A DNA stretch of 64,000 bases from Timaviella obliquedivisa GSE-PSE-MK23-08B (lineage in GTDB: Bacteria > Cyanobacteriota > Cyanobacteriia > Elainellales > Elainellaceae). The stretch lies in assembly GCA_019358855.1 (NCBI GenBank), contig JAHHII010000018.1, positions 1-64,000 of the forward strand, read 5' to 3'. Shown here one piece after another: positions 35,198-45,014 of the stretch (within the stretch, counting starts at the first letter, position 1; every line of letters begins with the position of its first letter). Below the pieces are notes generated by a model. It ran no database searches. It worked only from the letters and a program-made list of their open reading frames with translations, and was not told where the DNA came from. The translations under genes were made by a program, and so were the position numbers.

Positions 35198-35613
35198 TCT
35201 TGATTCTCCTTAGGTGCAAGTTTTGGCAGCATAAGCACTGCACTGTTTCTTACCAAACAAGTCAGTAAGATATGATCAAAAATCACTAGGATTTGATTCT
35301 TTTTAACACTCTCATTTGTAGGGTTAATCAATCAAAAGATGGACAAAAATTGCTATCAGTCTTTAGAATAAAGTAGCCTTGCTTAAAGATGTTTCCAAAG
35401 ATTTATTAGGTAGGTAGAAACTGTTAGTTCTAATTATTTAGGACTAACTATTAAGGTTAGAAAGAAAATAATACAGAATGCTGCCAATTTATATCGAAGA
35501 GCTAGAAAAGTATTTTACCTGAGTAGATTAAACATAGTGTAGAGGAACTATGACATTTATAAATGTTACAGTTCCTCTGCCTAGATAAATACAGTTCTAG
35601 TCTTGTTGCAACC
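35198..35613. other. Intergenic region with an inverted repeat
   Basis: These 416 bases lie between the catalase start and the end of the galactofuranosyltransferase gene. Apart from the inverted repeat at 35541-35578 and the catalase ribosome site, I see only AT-rich DNA that probably holds the catalase promoter. Confidence 0.5.
35541..35578. terminator. Inverted repeat after the galactofuranosyltransferase gene
   Basis: AGAGGAACT (35541-35549) pairs with AGTTCCTCT (35570-35578), and the enclosed bases include a further TGACATTTATAAATGTTA near-palindrome. It is 36 bases downstream of the minus-strand stop at 35614. No T-run follows, so termination is likely but not certain. Confidence 0.5.
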
Positions 35614-37263
35614 CTATGATATCTTAGAATCTTTTAACCTCAGGTATCGTCGCCAAAACTGAGTAGAAATCATCTCTGGTGCAGCCTCTTTCCATTCCTG
35701 GCTAACCGACGACCATTGGGTTCGACCTTTAGCTGCAATTTTAAGCCATCTGGTTAAAAGCTTTATCCTATCTAGTTGGCTGACTGCTGTTTGATTCTCA
35801 TAGGTTCGACTAAGCTTTATAAGATTAGGATGAAATACTTCTGGGTCAGAGTTTTTAATGAAATCTGAGCCTTGTAGATAATCTTCATAGGCTTTGATAT
35901 ACATTTGAGCCTGATCATAATTGGATTGGAGCAAAGACTGGATAATCACTTTTGTAAAGTGACTAACTACCTCCATATATCCCAATGAAAAATGAATAGT
36001 GTAAGCAATTAAGTCATTGCGAGCATAATAATACGTTTCCCAGTTCAGGTTTTTAGCAGAAGCAGGTTGATGCCATACTGCGATCGCAGGAAATGCCACA
36101 ATTGGAATCTTTAAATCTTTTCTGATTCGTAGGCCAAACTCTACATCATCAATTTTAATAAAGAGTGGCAACGGTAGCTTGCTTTTTTCAATGATCTCCT
36201 TAGAAAAACAGAAGCACCAGAACCCTCCATAATCTGCATCTTCTTTTGGCAAGAGATGATTAAGTCCCTTAGTAGTTCGTAGATCAACATTGTAGTTTAA
36301 GGCAGTTAATGCTCCCGGTCCAAATCCTCTAGTTTTAGAACCCTCGTTATACAGAGCCCCTGCCTCGTATAGCATATGCTGATTATTGAGATCTAATAAG
36401 GCACCTGCTACTGCAAACTCACTCGTAGCATATTCGTACAAAGAGATTAACCGATAAATACTTTCGCTTTCTAATTTTATGTCATCATCCATCAGAAGAA
36501 AATGAGAGTAAGTATTTTGATCTAAAGCTTCAACGAGTCCTCTTGTAAAACCGCCACTCCCACCTGCATTAATATTAGAAACTAACGTAAACTTTGGATG
36601 GATAAATTGCTCTGGCTCTAGAGTTCTACCATTGTCAACGATGAAGACATTAAAGCTTTTATTTTGCAACAAGCTATCTTGTAGAATAGCAGCCACGGTA
36701 TTCTTGACGTAAGCTTCTTTTTTGAAGGTACAAATGATAATTCCTAAGTTTACCTCTCTAACTTTAGACTCATCTGTTAGCAGCAAGCCTTGGCCAAAAC
36801 TACCCTCTTCACTCAGACAGAGAACTTCAATATAAATTCGACCTGCATTCTCGTTTTGAAGAAGATCGATTGGCGGTGTTTTGACAGGTTCTAAAAACTT
36901 ACAGTCTTTAAATTCTTCCTCAAAAATAACCTCCCTACTATTCTTTGTACTAAATTCTCGATTAATTGAAACTTTGAAATCGCCTTCTAGTTGCAATACA
37001 TAGAAAAACGATTTGAGAGACGTATACTTAGTATAAAAGATTTCGTAAAATGAAGAAAAATAAGAATTTGAGGAGATAATACCTCCCTGCCTCAACCTGA
37101 CTTTTGTATTATCTTCTTGATAAGTAATGGAAACGAATTCATTACAGCGCAGATACAGATCGGAAACTTCAGCAGATTTAGGTACCTTTATCCTGCCGAT
37201 CGCATTACTGTTCACATAATGTCCGTCTGTTTGCTCAGTTAACTCTGTTTGCTCAGTCAACAT
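35614..37263 (-). CDS. GlfT2-like galactofuranosyltransferase (GT2)
   Basis: This 549-residue protein is laid out like mycobacterial GlfT2. A beta-rich N-terminal domain (about 20-165, YLRCNEFVSITYQEDN.., FFYVLQLEGDFKVSINREF) precedes a GT-A domain. The latter has VNLGIIICTFKKEAYVKNTV, NINAGGSGGFTRGLVEAL and the metal-binding HFLLMDDDIKLE near 260. FIKIDDVEFGLR (base region) and AVWHQPASAKN follow. A helical C-terminal part completes it. Such enzymes add galactofuranose from UDP-galactofuranose. The UDP-galactopyranose mutase that would make the donor is encoded 1.5 kb away in the GT-UGM fusion. No membrane span is visible. The acceptor in this organism is unknown. Confidence 0.88.
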   Translation of the reverse strand: MLTEQTELTEQTDGHYVNSNAIGRIKVPKSAEVSDLYLRCNEFVSITYQEDNTKVRLRQGGIISSNSYFSSFYEIFYTKYTSLKSFFYVLQLEGDFKVSINREFSTKNSREVIFEEEFKDCKFLEPVKTPPIDLLQNENAGRIYIEVLCLSEEGSFGQGLLLTDESKVREVNLGIIICTFKKEAYVKNTVAAILQDSLLQNKSFNVFIVDNGRTLEPEQFIHPKFTLVSNINAGGSGGFTRGLVEALDQNTYSHFLLMDDDIKLESESIYRLISLYEYATSEFAVAGALLDLNNQHMLYEAGALYNEGSKTRGFGPGALTALNYNVDLRTTKGLNHLLPKEDADYGGFWCFCFSKEIIEKSKLPLPLFIKIDDVEFGLRIRKDLKIPIVAFPAIAVWHQPASAKNLNWETYYYARNDLIAYTIHFSLGYMEVVSHFTKVIIQSLLQSNYDQAQMYIKAYEDYLQGSDFIKNSDPEVFHPNLIKLSRTYENQTAVSQLDRIKLLTRWLKIAAKGRTQWSSVSQEWKEAAPEMISTQFWRRYLRLKDSKIS

Positions 37264-37558
37264 AATTGTTTAGTCCAGTCTATTTTTTAACTACAGTAAT
37301 TAAAAAGAAATAGATATAACATCACTCTTTTGATTGATTCGATCGCCTCAACGAAATCTAGTTAACTCGCTTGAATCTACAATTTTAATCAAATTGAATA
37401 CTTGAGTTTTTATGAAGTTTTCTTTTAAATAAAGAATTAAAGTTGCCTAGTTTTTATGTATATTATCGTCAAATTTTAATAATGAAGATCTATCATTGGG
37501 GTGATGAACAAATCTAGACTTTATCCAGCGATTAGTTACCTTAAAGCTGTCAACTTAT

Positions 37559-39070
37559 ATGAAGCGTGAAATTAACATTAGTTCAGTTATTCGCCTAAAT
37601 GAAGCCTCTCTGTCTGAGTTACCTAGAAATGTGCGTGTTCCTCACTACGATCGCAGTTTGCTCAAGTCTGGGATTGTCCATATTGGCGTAGGCGGATTTC
37701 ATCGGGCACATCAAGCTCTTTACCTAGATAATTATTTTCATCACACCTTGGATCGGCAATGGGGTATTTGTGGAATCGGGTTACTCGAACAAGATCGACG
37801 ATTGCGCGATGCATTTGAGGCTCAAGATTGTTTGTATACTCTAGTTGAGCGAGGTCACGCGGACGATACAGCACGAATCATTGCCTCAATTCATAGATAC
37901 TTGTTTGCACCCGATAATCCTCAAGCAGTAATTGAAGCTCTGGCTGCTCCAGAATGTCGAATTGTGACCCTTACCATCACTGAAGCAGGCTACTATTACC
38001 TTGAAGGAAGTCGCGAGTTTGATGTTAATCACCCCACTATTCAGAGCGATCTACAACATCCTGAGAGCCCGGTTGGGACTTTTGGCTTTTTAAGCGCTGC
38101 CCTCAATCGTCGTCGTCAACAAGGATTAGCGCCCTTTACAGTCTTATCGTGCGATAACTTACAGGGCAATGGCGCGATCGCTCGGAAAATGTTGACCGCT
38201 TTTGCAGAACTGTGCGACCCTACCTTAGGAAACTGGATTGCTGAAAATGTTGCTTTCCCAAATAGTATGGTTGACCGGATTACGCCAGTCACAACTGAAC
38301 TTGAGAAGACAATGGTCGTTGAACAATTTAAGATCACTGATGCTGTTCCGGTTGTTGCAGAACCCTTTCTTCAATGGGTAATCGAAGACTCGTTTTGTGC
38401 AGGTAGACCCGACTGGGAAACCGTTGGCGTTCAAATGACAAGTGATGTTCATCCGTACGAGTTAATGAAAATTCGTCTGCTGAACGCCAGCCACGTCTTG
38501 ATTGGTTATCTTGGCTTGTTAGCAGGCTACCGTTACGTTCATGAAGTGATTGCCGATGCGGTTTTTCGGGAAGCGGTGGTCGCTTTAATGGAAGAGGTAA
38601 CAGCGACACTACAACCTATACCTGGCATTGATTTAAGCCATTACAAAAGTACGTTAATTCAGCGGTTTGCTAACCCCAAAATTCAGGATCAGTTGCCTCG
38701 ACTTTGCTTAAATGGTTCTGCTAAATTGCCAAAATTTATCTTAGGCTCGCTACGAGATCAATTAGCCCGAGACGGCGCGATCGATTACTTGAGTTTGGCG
38801 ATCGCGGCTTGGTGTCTTTATCTCAAAGGTCGAGACGAACAAGGGCAAGTCATCCTCATTGAAGATCCTCTAGCTGACCTACTTCAGGAGCAAAGTCACT
38901 CAGGCAAACTAGACCCCAGCCCCTTGCTCGGCATATCTGAGATTTTTGGTGATGATCTCTTGCATTCTTCTCACTTCGTCGATACGGTAACTCGTGAGCT
39001 AGGCGAATTAAGTGAAATCGGCGTTAGAGCGACGCTTGTGAAGTTAGCCGGTACTGAATTTGCTACGTAA
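37559..39070 (+). CDS. Mannitol 2-dehydrogenase-family polyol dehydrogenase (copy 1)
   Basis: This 503-residue NAD-dependent long-chain polyol dehydrogenase oxidises a sugar alcohol such as mannitol to the ketose. The N-terminal Rossmann part has GIVHIGVGGFHRAHQALYLD (about 38-57) and WGICGIGLLEQD. The catalytic signature K-x4-N-x2-H appears in MKIRLLNASHVLIGYLG near 302. FPNSMVDRITPVT and DWETVGVQMTSDVHPYE fit the family. The start is ATG 37559, with no strong ribosome site. A related gene lies at 40840-42375, with a ROK kinase and a HAD phosphatase between, suggesting a polyol utilisation set. Substrate (mannitol, arabinitol, sorbitol) not decided. Confidence 0.9.
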   Translation: MKREINISSVIRLNEASLSELPRNVRVPHYDRSLLKSGIVHIGVGGFHRAHQALYLDNYFHHTLDRQWGICGIGLLEQDRRLRDAFEAQDCLYTLVERGHADDTARIIASIHRYLFAPDNPQAVIEALAAPECRIVTLTITEAGYYYLEGSREFDVNHPTIQSDLQHPESPVGTFGFLSAALNRRRQQGLAPFTVLSCDNLQGNGAIARKMLTAFAELCDPTLGNWIAENVAFPNSMVDRITPVTTELEKTMVVEQFKITDAVPVVAEPFLQWVIEDSFCAGRPDWETVGVQMTSDVHPYELMKIRLLNASHVLIGYLGLLAGYRYVHEVIADAVFREAVVALMEEVTATLQPIPGIDLSHYKSTLIQRFANPKIQDQLPRLCLNGSAKLPKFILGSLRDQLARDGAIDYLSLAIAAWCLYLKGRDEQGQVILIEDPLADLLQEQSHSGKLDPSPLLGISEIFGDDLLHSSHFVDTVTRELGELSEIGVRATLVKLAGTEFAT

Positions 39071-39131
39071 GTCCTTCAGAGTCCTTTTCCTTTAACAGAG
39101 GCGTCAAAGAAAGATTTCCCAAGATTTAGCA

Positions 39132-40091
39132 TTATTTAAGGTCACTCGCTAAGGCAACTGCGCCCCATAAAGGCGCTTCATCTCCTAAAGCCGCAGGTAC
39201 TATCTCAAAATGGACTTCAGGTAAGGCAGTTGCCCTTGCCACTCGACGAACCGTATCCCAAAAGAGTGCGCCTGCTTGGGTTACTCCTCCACCCAGCACA
39301 AACCGCTGGGGATTGATCAAGTTTGCAACATTGCCAATACTTACCCCTAGTGCCCAACCCGCCGTTTCTAACACTTCACAGGCTAAATCATCCCCTTGAG
39401 CCGCTGCCTGGCTGACGGTTTGAGCCGTAATGTCTTCCAAATTGCCCTGCACCAAATCACGCACGCCCTGACCTCGGCTGGGAGAATCTTGAATTGACTC
39501 TCGAACCTGTTGCGCCATGTAAGGCCCTGAAGCCAGTCGCTCTAAGCATCCTCTTTTTCCACACAAGCAAGGTAACCCAGCTGGATCAACAACCATATGC
39601 CCAATTTCGCCCGCCATCCCTTCTGCACCTCGCCATGACTGACCATTCAAGATCCAGCCGCCGCCAACACCTGTGCTAATGGTGATATACATCAAACTGT
39701 CGTATCCTTGACCTGCTCCAAAGCGATGCTCTCCCAAAGCTGCGACATTTGCATCATTATCCACGCTAACAGGCACGCCAAATTCTTTTGATAACAGAGC
39801 CATGAGGGGAAGGTTTTCCCAACCGGGGACATGGTGCGAGAGTCGAACCTCTCCGATCGCCGCATTGACAGGGCCGCCAAAGCTAACCCCGATCGCCGTA
39901 GGCTGACAATCTTGAAGTAAATCATAGATCAGCGATCGCATCAGCTTTAAATCAGTACTAGCATTAGCATGACGAGGTGAAAGGGCGCGTCGGTGAGCAT
40001 GCCACTGTTTCTCTCCATCCACTATCACAGCGGCGGCTTGCTTAGTGCCACCGAAATCCAGCGCTAGAAGTACCTTATCTTTACTTTCCAA
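39132..40091 (-). CDS. ROK-family sugar kinase (glucokinase/fructokinase-like)
   Basis: This 319-residue kinase has the ATP-binding LALDFGGTKQAAAVI at about 8-22, the glucose-contact region VDNDANVAALGEHRFGAG and ITISTGVGGGWILNG. The ROK zinc motif is CLCGKRGCLE (CxCGxxGCxE). There is no N-terminal helix-turn-helix, so it is an enzyme and not a NagC-type repressor. In context it could phosphorylate the fructose made by the polyol dehydrogenases, or glucose. It starts 16 bases after the HAD frame ends on the same strand and is probably co-transcribed with the HAD and second dehydrogenase genes. Confidence 0.9.
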   Translation of the reverse strand: MESKDKVLLALDFGGTKQAAAVIVDGEKQWHAHRRALSPRHANASTDLKLMRSLIYDLLQDCQPTAIGVSFGGPVNAAIGEVRLSHHVPGWENLPLMALLSKEFGVPVSVDNDANVAALGEHRFGAGQGYDSLMYITISTGVGGGWILNGQSWRGAEGMAGEIGHMVVDPAGLPCLCGKRGCLERLASGPYMAQQVRESIQDSPSRGQGVRDLVQGNLEDITAQTVSQAAAQGDDLACEVLETAGWALGVSIGNVANLINPQRFVLGGGVTQAGALFWDTVRRVARATALPEVHFEIVPAALGDEAPLWGAVALASDLK

Positions 40092-40106
40092 GCGGCTCTC
40101 CTTAGC

Positions 40107-40853
40107 TTATCCTACGGCGCATTCCGTTTCATGTGACAGCAGTTCAATCAAATCAGACATTCGCTCAATGATGCGATGGGCACCCATCGATCGCAACGCC
40201 AAAGCACGACTACTCCGTTCATTTTCGCTGATATGAGTGCCGCCAACATAGCCAATAACCTGTGAAATTCCTGCCATAACCGCCGACTGGACTCCGCTAA
40301 CTGAATCTTCAACTGCCAGGCAATTTGAGACAGAAGTACCCAATTTACTAGCAGCGTGCAGATAGATATCAGGCAGAGGTTTAGGTCGCCTGATGGGAAG
40401 AGAATCGTGGGCGCTAAAAACCAAATGGGGAGGAAAATAGGAAGTTAAGGCAGATGCAGTGAGACAGGCATTGAGCCGCCGTAAACTACTATTGCTGACT
40501 AAGGCAAACCTAAATTCACTGTTGCGCAAATAAGATAAAACTTCAGGGGTTCCAGCAGTGGCTTTTGCCTCTAGTTTCAAATGTTCGATCGCCCTATCTT
40601 CTTCCTCTGCCACTAATTTTTCAATCTCTGGCTCATTTAATGCTGTGGGGGCACCTACGTAGATTTGGGTCAATATTTCACGATAGGGTTTACCTGCAAA
40701 ACTTTGAATAAATTCCGGTAAGTCATAAAGCTGAGCGCCTGGAAGGGCAGTTGTCACCTCAGTCGTTAATTGCCACGCGCTTTTAAGGGCAACTATTTCG
40801 CTGTCAACAATTGTGCCGTCATGGTCGAAAAGAACAACTTTATGCGGCTGCAT
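40107..40853 (-). CDS. HAD-superfamily sugar-phosphate phosphatase/phosphoglucomutase-like
   Basis: This 248-residue haloacid-dehalogenase-type enzyme has motif I VVLFDHDGTIVDSE at 6-19, motif II LVSNSS near 115, motif III lysine within RRPKPLPDIYLHAA and motif IV CLAVEDSVSGVQSA. The helical cap after motif I matches the beta-phosphoglucomutase/DOG phosphatase group. ATG 40853 is preferred: it overlaps the upstream dehydrogenase stop by 14 bases, whereas the longer frame to 40937 would lie wholly inside that gene. It may dephosphorylate a polyol or hexose phosphate, for example mannitol-1-phosphate, to feed the dehydrogenases. That substrate is inferred only from context. Confidence 0.85.
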   Translation of the reverse strand: MQPHKVVLFDHDGTIVDSEIVALKSAWQLTTEVTTALPGAQLYDLPEFIQSFAGKPYREILTQIYVGAPTALNEPEIEKLVAEEEDRAIEHLKLEAKATAGTPEVLSYLRNSEFRFALVSNSSLRRLNACLTASALTSYFPPHLVFSAHDSLPIRRPKPLPDIYLHAASKLGTSVSNCLAVEDSVSGVQSAVMAGISQVIGYVGGTHISENERSSRALALRSMGAHRIIERMSDLIELLSHETECAVG

Positions 40854-42375
40854 CAATTTCATCCAGATCTTCCTCACAGTATTGCTTAAGAGTCGCCAAT
40901 AGCCCTTGAACCTGAAGATCATGCAACGCTTTCTCAATCTGGCGATCGACCACAGTTATGCATTCACTCGGCTCTAGTCCTAAAATCTGGCTCAGGCTTG
41001 CTCCAGATTGAATAGCTGCAATGACGCTCAAAGTATCCTTAGCATCATACGGTTTCCCGGACTCAATTGCACTTTCTTTAACCGTAAGCATCCAGGCAGC
41101 GATCGGTAAAATTAAGCGTTGCAAATTAACTTGTTGGCAGTATGCATCCTGAAAAATTGGCAAGATATACTTGTTTAATTTTCTAGCCGTCTCGGCTGCA
41201 ATTCTCTCAATTGAGTCTGGCAAAGCTTCGTTGTTGAACCTGCGTAATACCTCCGAGCGATAGTGTTCACACATCTGACGAGACACAGGTGTCGCAGCAG
41301 CAATATCATCTGTGAGCAGTAGAGTGAACCTTTCAAATTCTGGCAGCCTCACAGTTTCATGAACGTAGTTTACACCTACTCTTACCGCCAAACAGGCAAC
41401 AAAGGAATGGAGGGCGTTCAAAAACCTCGACTTTAGGTACAGATAAGGAGTAATGTCATCGGTCATCGTAACGCCAGTGCTTTCCCAATTCGGTCTATCA
41501 CTACTAAACTTGTTTTCTACAACGAACTGATAAAACGGCTCTGTGACAATTGCGCCCCGATCGCTCACCTGCAACAGTTGAATGGGATAATCCTGATCAG
41601 AGTCGTGCGATCGAGGCACAATTCTATCAACCACAGTATTGGGAAAGGTAACATGATTGCTAATATAGTGGGCAAGCTGAGAATTGAGCCGCTCTGCGTA
41701 GGTGAGAACTGCTTTTTTCAAAATCTCCCCATTCTTAGGAAGGTTGTCGCAAGAGAGCGTTGTAAAGGGAGCTAATTCACAATCTCGTCGTCGGCGAATT
41801 GCTTCTACGATAAAACCAATTACAGTCTTTGGATTAGAAGGATTTTTTAGATCATGAGCGATCGCCTCATGACTAGTATTGAGATTGAAACTTTGATCCA
41901 GATAATAGCCTGCCTGAGTTACAGTTAGGGTAACAAGATGAACAGAAGAAGATGTCATCACCTCTAGGACAGCATTGCACTTTGTCCTACCGTCAATAAC
42001 TTGGTTAATGGAACCAACGACCTCGGCTGACTCATGATTTCCGTTACAGCAATAGCGTTCAACCAGCGTATAAAGAAAATCCTGAGGTTCTAAAGTCGCA
42101 ATAGTAGAGCAGCTATTGAGGCTAACTCCACAAATACCCCATCTTCGATCTGCGCATTCCTGCTGAGCCAAATATCGATGAATAATAGGAGCAAGGTGCC
42201 CTCTGAAAAACCGTCCAGGCCCAAAATGAACAATTCCCGTATCAAGATTAGTGCGATCGTAGGGGGTGTGTTGGCTCCACAAGTCAATTACAGTATTGTG
42301 GCAACTGGAAGCAACTATGCCAGGCTGTGCCTTTTGAAAAAGCACAAAGTTAGGTAACGCAACGGTTCTGTTCAT
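40840..42375 (-). CDS. Mannitol 2-dehydrogenase-family polyol dehydrogenase (copy 2)
   Basis: This 511-residue long-chain polyol dehydrogenase is related to the 37559-39070 protein. NLDTGIVHFGPGRFFRGHLAP is the dinucleotide-binding start, WGICGVSLNSCS matches the partner's WGICGIGLLEQ, and the catalytic K-x4-N-x2-H reads LKSRFLNALHSFVACL near 320. FPNTVVDRIVPRS is the conserved loop. The two differ enough (GGFHRAHQ against GRFFRGHL) that substrates may differ. ATG 42375 is chosen over GTG 42387. It is the first gene of the dehydrogenase, HAD phosphatase, ROK kinase series. Confidence 0.88.
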   Translation of the reverse strand: MNRTVALPNFVLFQKAQPGIVASSCHNTVIDLWSQHTPYDRTNLDTGIVHFGPGRFFRGHLAPIIHRYLAQQECADRRWGICGVSLNSCSTIATLEPQDFLYTLVERYCCNGNHESAEVVGSINQVIDGRTKCNAVLEVMTSSSVHLVTLTVTQAGYYLDQSFNLNTSHEAIAHDLKNPSNPKTVIGFIVEAIRRRRDCELAPFTTLSCDNLPKNGEILKKAVLTYAERLNSQLAHYISNHVTFPNTVVDRIVPRSHDSDQDYPIQLLQVSDRGAIVTEPFYQFVVENKFSSDRPNWESTGVTMTDDITPYLYLKSRFLNALHSFVACLAVRVGVNYVHETVRLPEFERFTLLLTDDIAAATPVSRQMCEHYRSEVLRRFNNEALPDSIERIAAETARKLNKYILPIFQDAYCQQVNLQRLILPIAAWMLTVKESAIESGKPYDAKDTLSVIAAIQSGASLSQILGLEPSECITVVDRQIEKALHDLQVQGLLATLKQYCEEDLDEIDAAA

Positions 42376-42669
42376 AATTGTGATCACCAGAGTATATTAA
42401 TTGCAGCAAGTGTTGCAAATGCGCTGGTCGAACTATCTAGAACACTTGTCACTGCAAATTGAACCGCTAATTAAACAGGCTCGAACAGAGGTTAACCCTC
42501 GCTGCAATTTTGAGAACTTAACAGTGAGAGTCTTCAGTTCGCTCAACGGTTTCGTCCATGTTAATTGCCATTGGTAGTTTCTCTTATCCCTCTTTAGTCA
42601 CAACGTACAGACTTCTTAAGGAATGCTGCCTCAAAATTCTAGTGCAATGAGTTAGAGTCATTCGGAGGT

Positions 42670-42962
42670 CACAAAGGAAATAAGCAGTGGGTCTGGTTAG
42701 CTCTTGAGACAGACACTCGTGAGATTGTTGGGTTTATATTGATGCACGGGATGAAGCAGCAACGCACAAAATCATGGCAATCCTTACCTTCTAGTCGATC
42801 GCCGCTACACAATTGCCTCCTCTGGCTTCTGGGTGGTCTACAGTGCAGTTCTACTGAGCAAGCGCTATCAGATAGTTGGAAAGACTAGCAATACGTTGAG
42901 GCAACGGAGGTCTTGGCTAGTTCAAAAAGCCCTGTCCCTTACTAAGTTGTTAAAATACTAAG
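42670..42962 (+). pseudogene. IS1-family transposase remnant, several frameshifts
   Basis: The frames spell KGNKQWVWLALETDTREIVG, then after a shift VYIDARDEAA, then FWVVYSAVLLSKRYQIVGKT and TLRQRRSWLVQKALSLTKLL. That is the order of an IS1-type transposase: a KQWIWLA start, FW.AY..V, TLRQR and the S.SK tail. Several frame changes and missing parts show long decay. It is of the same family as the tail at 1-96. Confidence 0.7.
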
Positions 42963-43520
42963 TTGTTAAAAAATTACACTAGTGCTACTTAGCACTTCTA
43001 CTACTGAAGCTTATCATTACGTTTTTGGCAGCACCGCCATTTTTATGTCAACCATGGCTGGTGGATGACCTCATTTTCATTCTTGAGGGAAACTAAATGA
43101 TCAGGCAGACTTCCATGACCCTAAAGGAAAGAAGAACACACGGCTACGACATGATCTGGCTCGGTTACATTGCAAGACCTGCATTGCAAAACTCTGGGTG
43201 ACTTTAAATCTGGGGAAATGCTGAAGCACTCGATTCGATTACTACTCGACTACGCCATATCTGAGACGTGCCCATTCCTGCCTAATTCATCCCGCTATTC
43301 GACAATGCCTGCCAAAAGTAATGTTTCTAATCTTACTTGAGCAACATGAGAGCTATCTCATGAATTCTTTAATTACATTTCATGATGAACTGACAATCTA
43401 TAAGGTAGCGGTAACACAACGTGAAAGCGTCAGTTCTAGTTGTGTCAGTCCTAGTCGTTGAGTCTCATGTATCAGGGTTTGTAACTCATCCTTTAGGCAT
43501 ATTGGTAAAGAGGAATCTTT
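42963..43520. other. Gene-free stretch before ugd
   Basis: About 560 bases hold no convincing gene. One short plus-strand frame around 43160-43250 (LGDFKSGEMLKHSIRLLL) might be another mobile-element scrap. The end of the region should contain the ugd promoter, but no clear -35/-10 pair stands out. Confidence 0.4.
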
Positions 43521-44951
43521 ATGAAAGTTTGTGTAGTCGGTACTGGATACGTTGGTCTAGTCACAGGTGCATGTTTAGCTTATGCAGGGCATCACGTCAT
43601 TTGCGTAGATAATAACAAAGCGAAAGTGACCTTAATGCAGTCCGGAAAGCTGCCTATTTATGAACCTGGACTATTAGAAATTATTCAAGCATCTGTACAA
43701 GCAGGTCGATTAGAGTTTACCAGTGATCTAGGTACATCTGTGGCTCGCAGCAATGTAGTGTTCATTGCTGTAGGCACGCCACCGCTTCCAACTGGAGAGA
43801 GTGATACACGCTACGTGGAAGCTGTTGCTCAAGGTATTGGCGCTCATTTAACTTCGGGCTATAAAGTCATTGTAAATAAATCGACAGTGCCGATCGGTTC
43901 TGGAAACTGGGTACAGCGGATTATTATAGATGCGGTTGTAGAGCGATCTGATCTAGTAACGGCAAACTTTGATGTTGTTAGCAATCCAGAATTCTTGCGG
44001 GAAGGGTCAGCAATTTATGACACGTTTAACCCCGATCGCATTGTGCTAGGCAGCGATAGTGAGAGGGCAATTCGCCACATGCAGGAACTCTACGCCCCTA
44101 TCATCAATCGTCAGTTTGCTGAAGATGCTAATCTGGATCCTGTGCCTGTTGTGGTCACGGATTTGAGTTCGGCTGAGATGATTAAATATGCTGCTAATGC
44201 ATTTTTGGCAACCAAGATCAGCTTCATTAATGAAATTGCTAATATTTGCGATCGGGTGGGAGCAGATGTCACTCAGGTGGCGCAGGGCATTGGTTTAGAT
44301 TCTCGTATTGGCAGCAAGTTTTTGCAATCGGGAATTGGCTGGGGAGGGTCATGCTTTCCAAAAGATGTAGCAGCTTTAATTCACACGGCAAAAGACTATG
44401 GCTATGAAGCCCAGTTACTGCAAGCTGCGGTTAGTGCCAATCAGCGACAGCGTTTGCTAGCAGTTGAAAAGCTTCAGCACGTGCTAGGCATTCTTAAAGG
44501 CAAGACGATCGGCTTACTTGGACTTACCTTTAAGCCCGACACAGACGATATCCGAGATACGCCTGCTCTTGATTTAGCGGCTTATCTTAATCGTTTGGGT
44601 GCAAAGGTGAAAGCTTACGATCCTATGTATGTAAAAGAAATGTATGTAGAAGAAACGCATAGCTTTCACGCAATTCCAGACTCTGTAATTCTCAGTGCTA
44701 CACCCGAACAGTTAGCGGAAGGCTGTGATGCGATCGTTCTTGTAACTGATTGGAAACAGTTCCGTAAACTCAACTATGCCCTGCTATCAGAACGAATGAA
44801 TACAGCTATTATGATCGACGGTCGAAACTATCTTGATCCAGCCACATTAGCAGCAGCAGGCTTTTACTACGTCGGCATTGGTCGCCCTTCAGTTGGCAAT
44901 TTACTTGAAGTGACACGAAAACCGCGCATGGCGATCGCTCAGGTTGCCTAA
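43521..44951 (+). CDS. ugd: UDP-glucose 6-dehydrogenase
   Basis: This 476-residue enzyme oxidises UDP-glucose to UDP-glucuronate with two NAD. MKVCVVGTGYVGLVTGACLA carries the NAD-binding GxGYVG, VGTPP follows near 90, and EFLREGSAIYD and KYAANAFLATKISFINEIA mark the central helix. The catalytic cysteine lies in GWGGSCFPKD near residue 277. LTFKPDTDDIRDTPAL opens the C-terminal UDP-binding domain. It is 63 bases ahead of the glycosyltransferase series on the same strand. Its product can also be epimerised by the 56448-57491 enzyme to UDP-galacturonate. Confidence 0.95.
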   Translation: MKVCVVGTGYVGLVTGACLAYAGHHVICVDNNKAKVTLMQSGKLPIYEPGLLEIIQASVQAGRLEFTSDLGTSVARSNVVFIAVGTPPLPTGESDTRYVEAVAQGIGAHLTSGYKVIVNKSTVPIGSGNWVQRIIIDAVVERSDLVTANFDVVSNPEFLREGSAIYDTFNPDRIVLGSDSERAIRHMQELYAPIINRQFAEDANLDPVPVVVTDLSSAEMIKYAANAFLATKISFINEIANICDRVGADVTQVAQGIGLDSRIGSKFLQSGIGWGGSCFPKDVAALIHTAKDYGYEAQLLQAAVSANQRQRLLAVEKLQHVLGILKGKTIGLLGLTFKPDTDDIRDTPALDLAAYLNRLGAKVKAYDPMYVKEMYVEETHSFHAIPDSVILSATPEQLAEGCDAIVLVTDWKQFRKLNYALLSERMNTAIMIDGRNYLDPATLAAAGFYYVGIGRPSVGNLLEVTRKPRMAIAQVA

Positions 44952-45014
44952 AGCAGTTGAAGTATCATCTGGTTCTAAACTTCTGCATACTATCCGCATC
45001 GAAGAGGTTTACAA

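Noticed and set aside
43421-43612. Plus-strand frame overlapping the start of ugd
   Set aside because: It is out of frame with the well-supported dehydrogenase and has no pattern of its own.
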